Shown here piece by piece: positions 5,586 through 5,588 of a stretch of DNA of 5,588 nt (positions are counted from its first letter, which is position 1; every line of letters begins with the position of its first letter). The stretch is from Draconibacterium orientale (GTDB taxonomy: Bacteria > Bacteroidota > Bacteroidia > Bacteroidales > JAADGE01), in assembly GCA_020718265.1 (NCBI GenBank), contig DYSM01000201.1, positions 1 to 5,588 of the forward strand. The letters run 5' to 3'. A program made the translations under genes and the position numbers. The notes under the pieces were generated by a model. It had not been told where the DNA came from and did no database searches. It was given only the letters and a program-made list of their open reading frames with translations.

Positions 5586-5588
5586 TTA

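Overview
The window looks like a chromosomal segment of a Bacteroidota bacterium, most likely Bacteroidales. The evidence is the close resemblance of the RimO protein to Bacteroides-type RimO (for example AQ-[DE]-L-x-x-YG and EFDSPEVD in the TRAM domain), a Bacteroidota-type promoter (TTTG, 20 bases, TATTTTTG), absence of clear Shine-Dalgarno sequences, and very AT-rich gaps between genes of moderate base composition. This is inference from the sequence alone; no search was run.

Layout: 1-721 is a long AT-rich gap. It holds a heptamer array (148-182), one doubtful small ORF (357-470), overlapping inverted repeats (436-512), a good promoter candidate (526-557) and a possible 17-codon leader ORF (667-720). 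The two-gene operon at 722-3949 encodes a stand-alone receiver protein and a 945-residue soluble hybrid histidine kinase (PAS, GAF, PAS, HisKA, HATPase, receiver, Hpt). The gap 3950-4220 is packed with three unrelated short-period repeats. rimO (4221-5516) encodes the ribosomal protein S12 methylthiotransferase. The last 72 bases hold another short-period repeat and no gene.

The two signalling genes together carry every site for a four-step phosphorelay: His459, Asp753 and His893 of the kinase, then Asp62 of the small receiver. The receiver has no DNA-binding or enzymatic output domain, so its effect is probably through protein contact or onward phosphotransfer. rimO is a housekeeping gene with its own upstream gap and no visible functional link to the phosphorelay.

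I see no mobile element, CRISPR array, tRNA or rRNA. The protein genes belong to familiar families. The least explained material is non-coding: five short arrays with a fixed core and variable spacer bases (TTAGA every 7 bp, GTCA every 10-11 bp, CACAAAG every 8 bp, a 24-bp duplication, AAAGT every 7-9 bp), all placed between genes. A second oddity is that the receiver and kinase genes lie in the same reading frame, separated only by a stop codon and one further codon.
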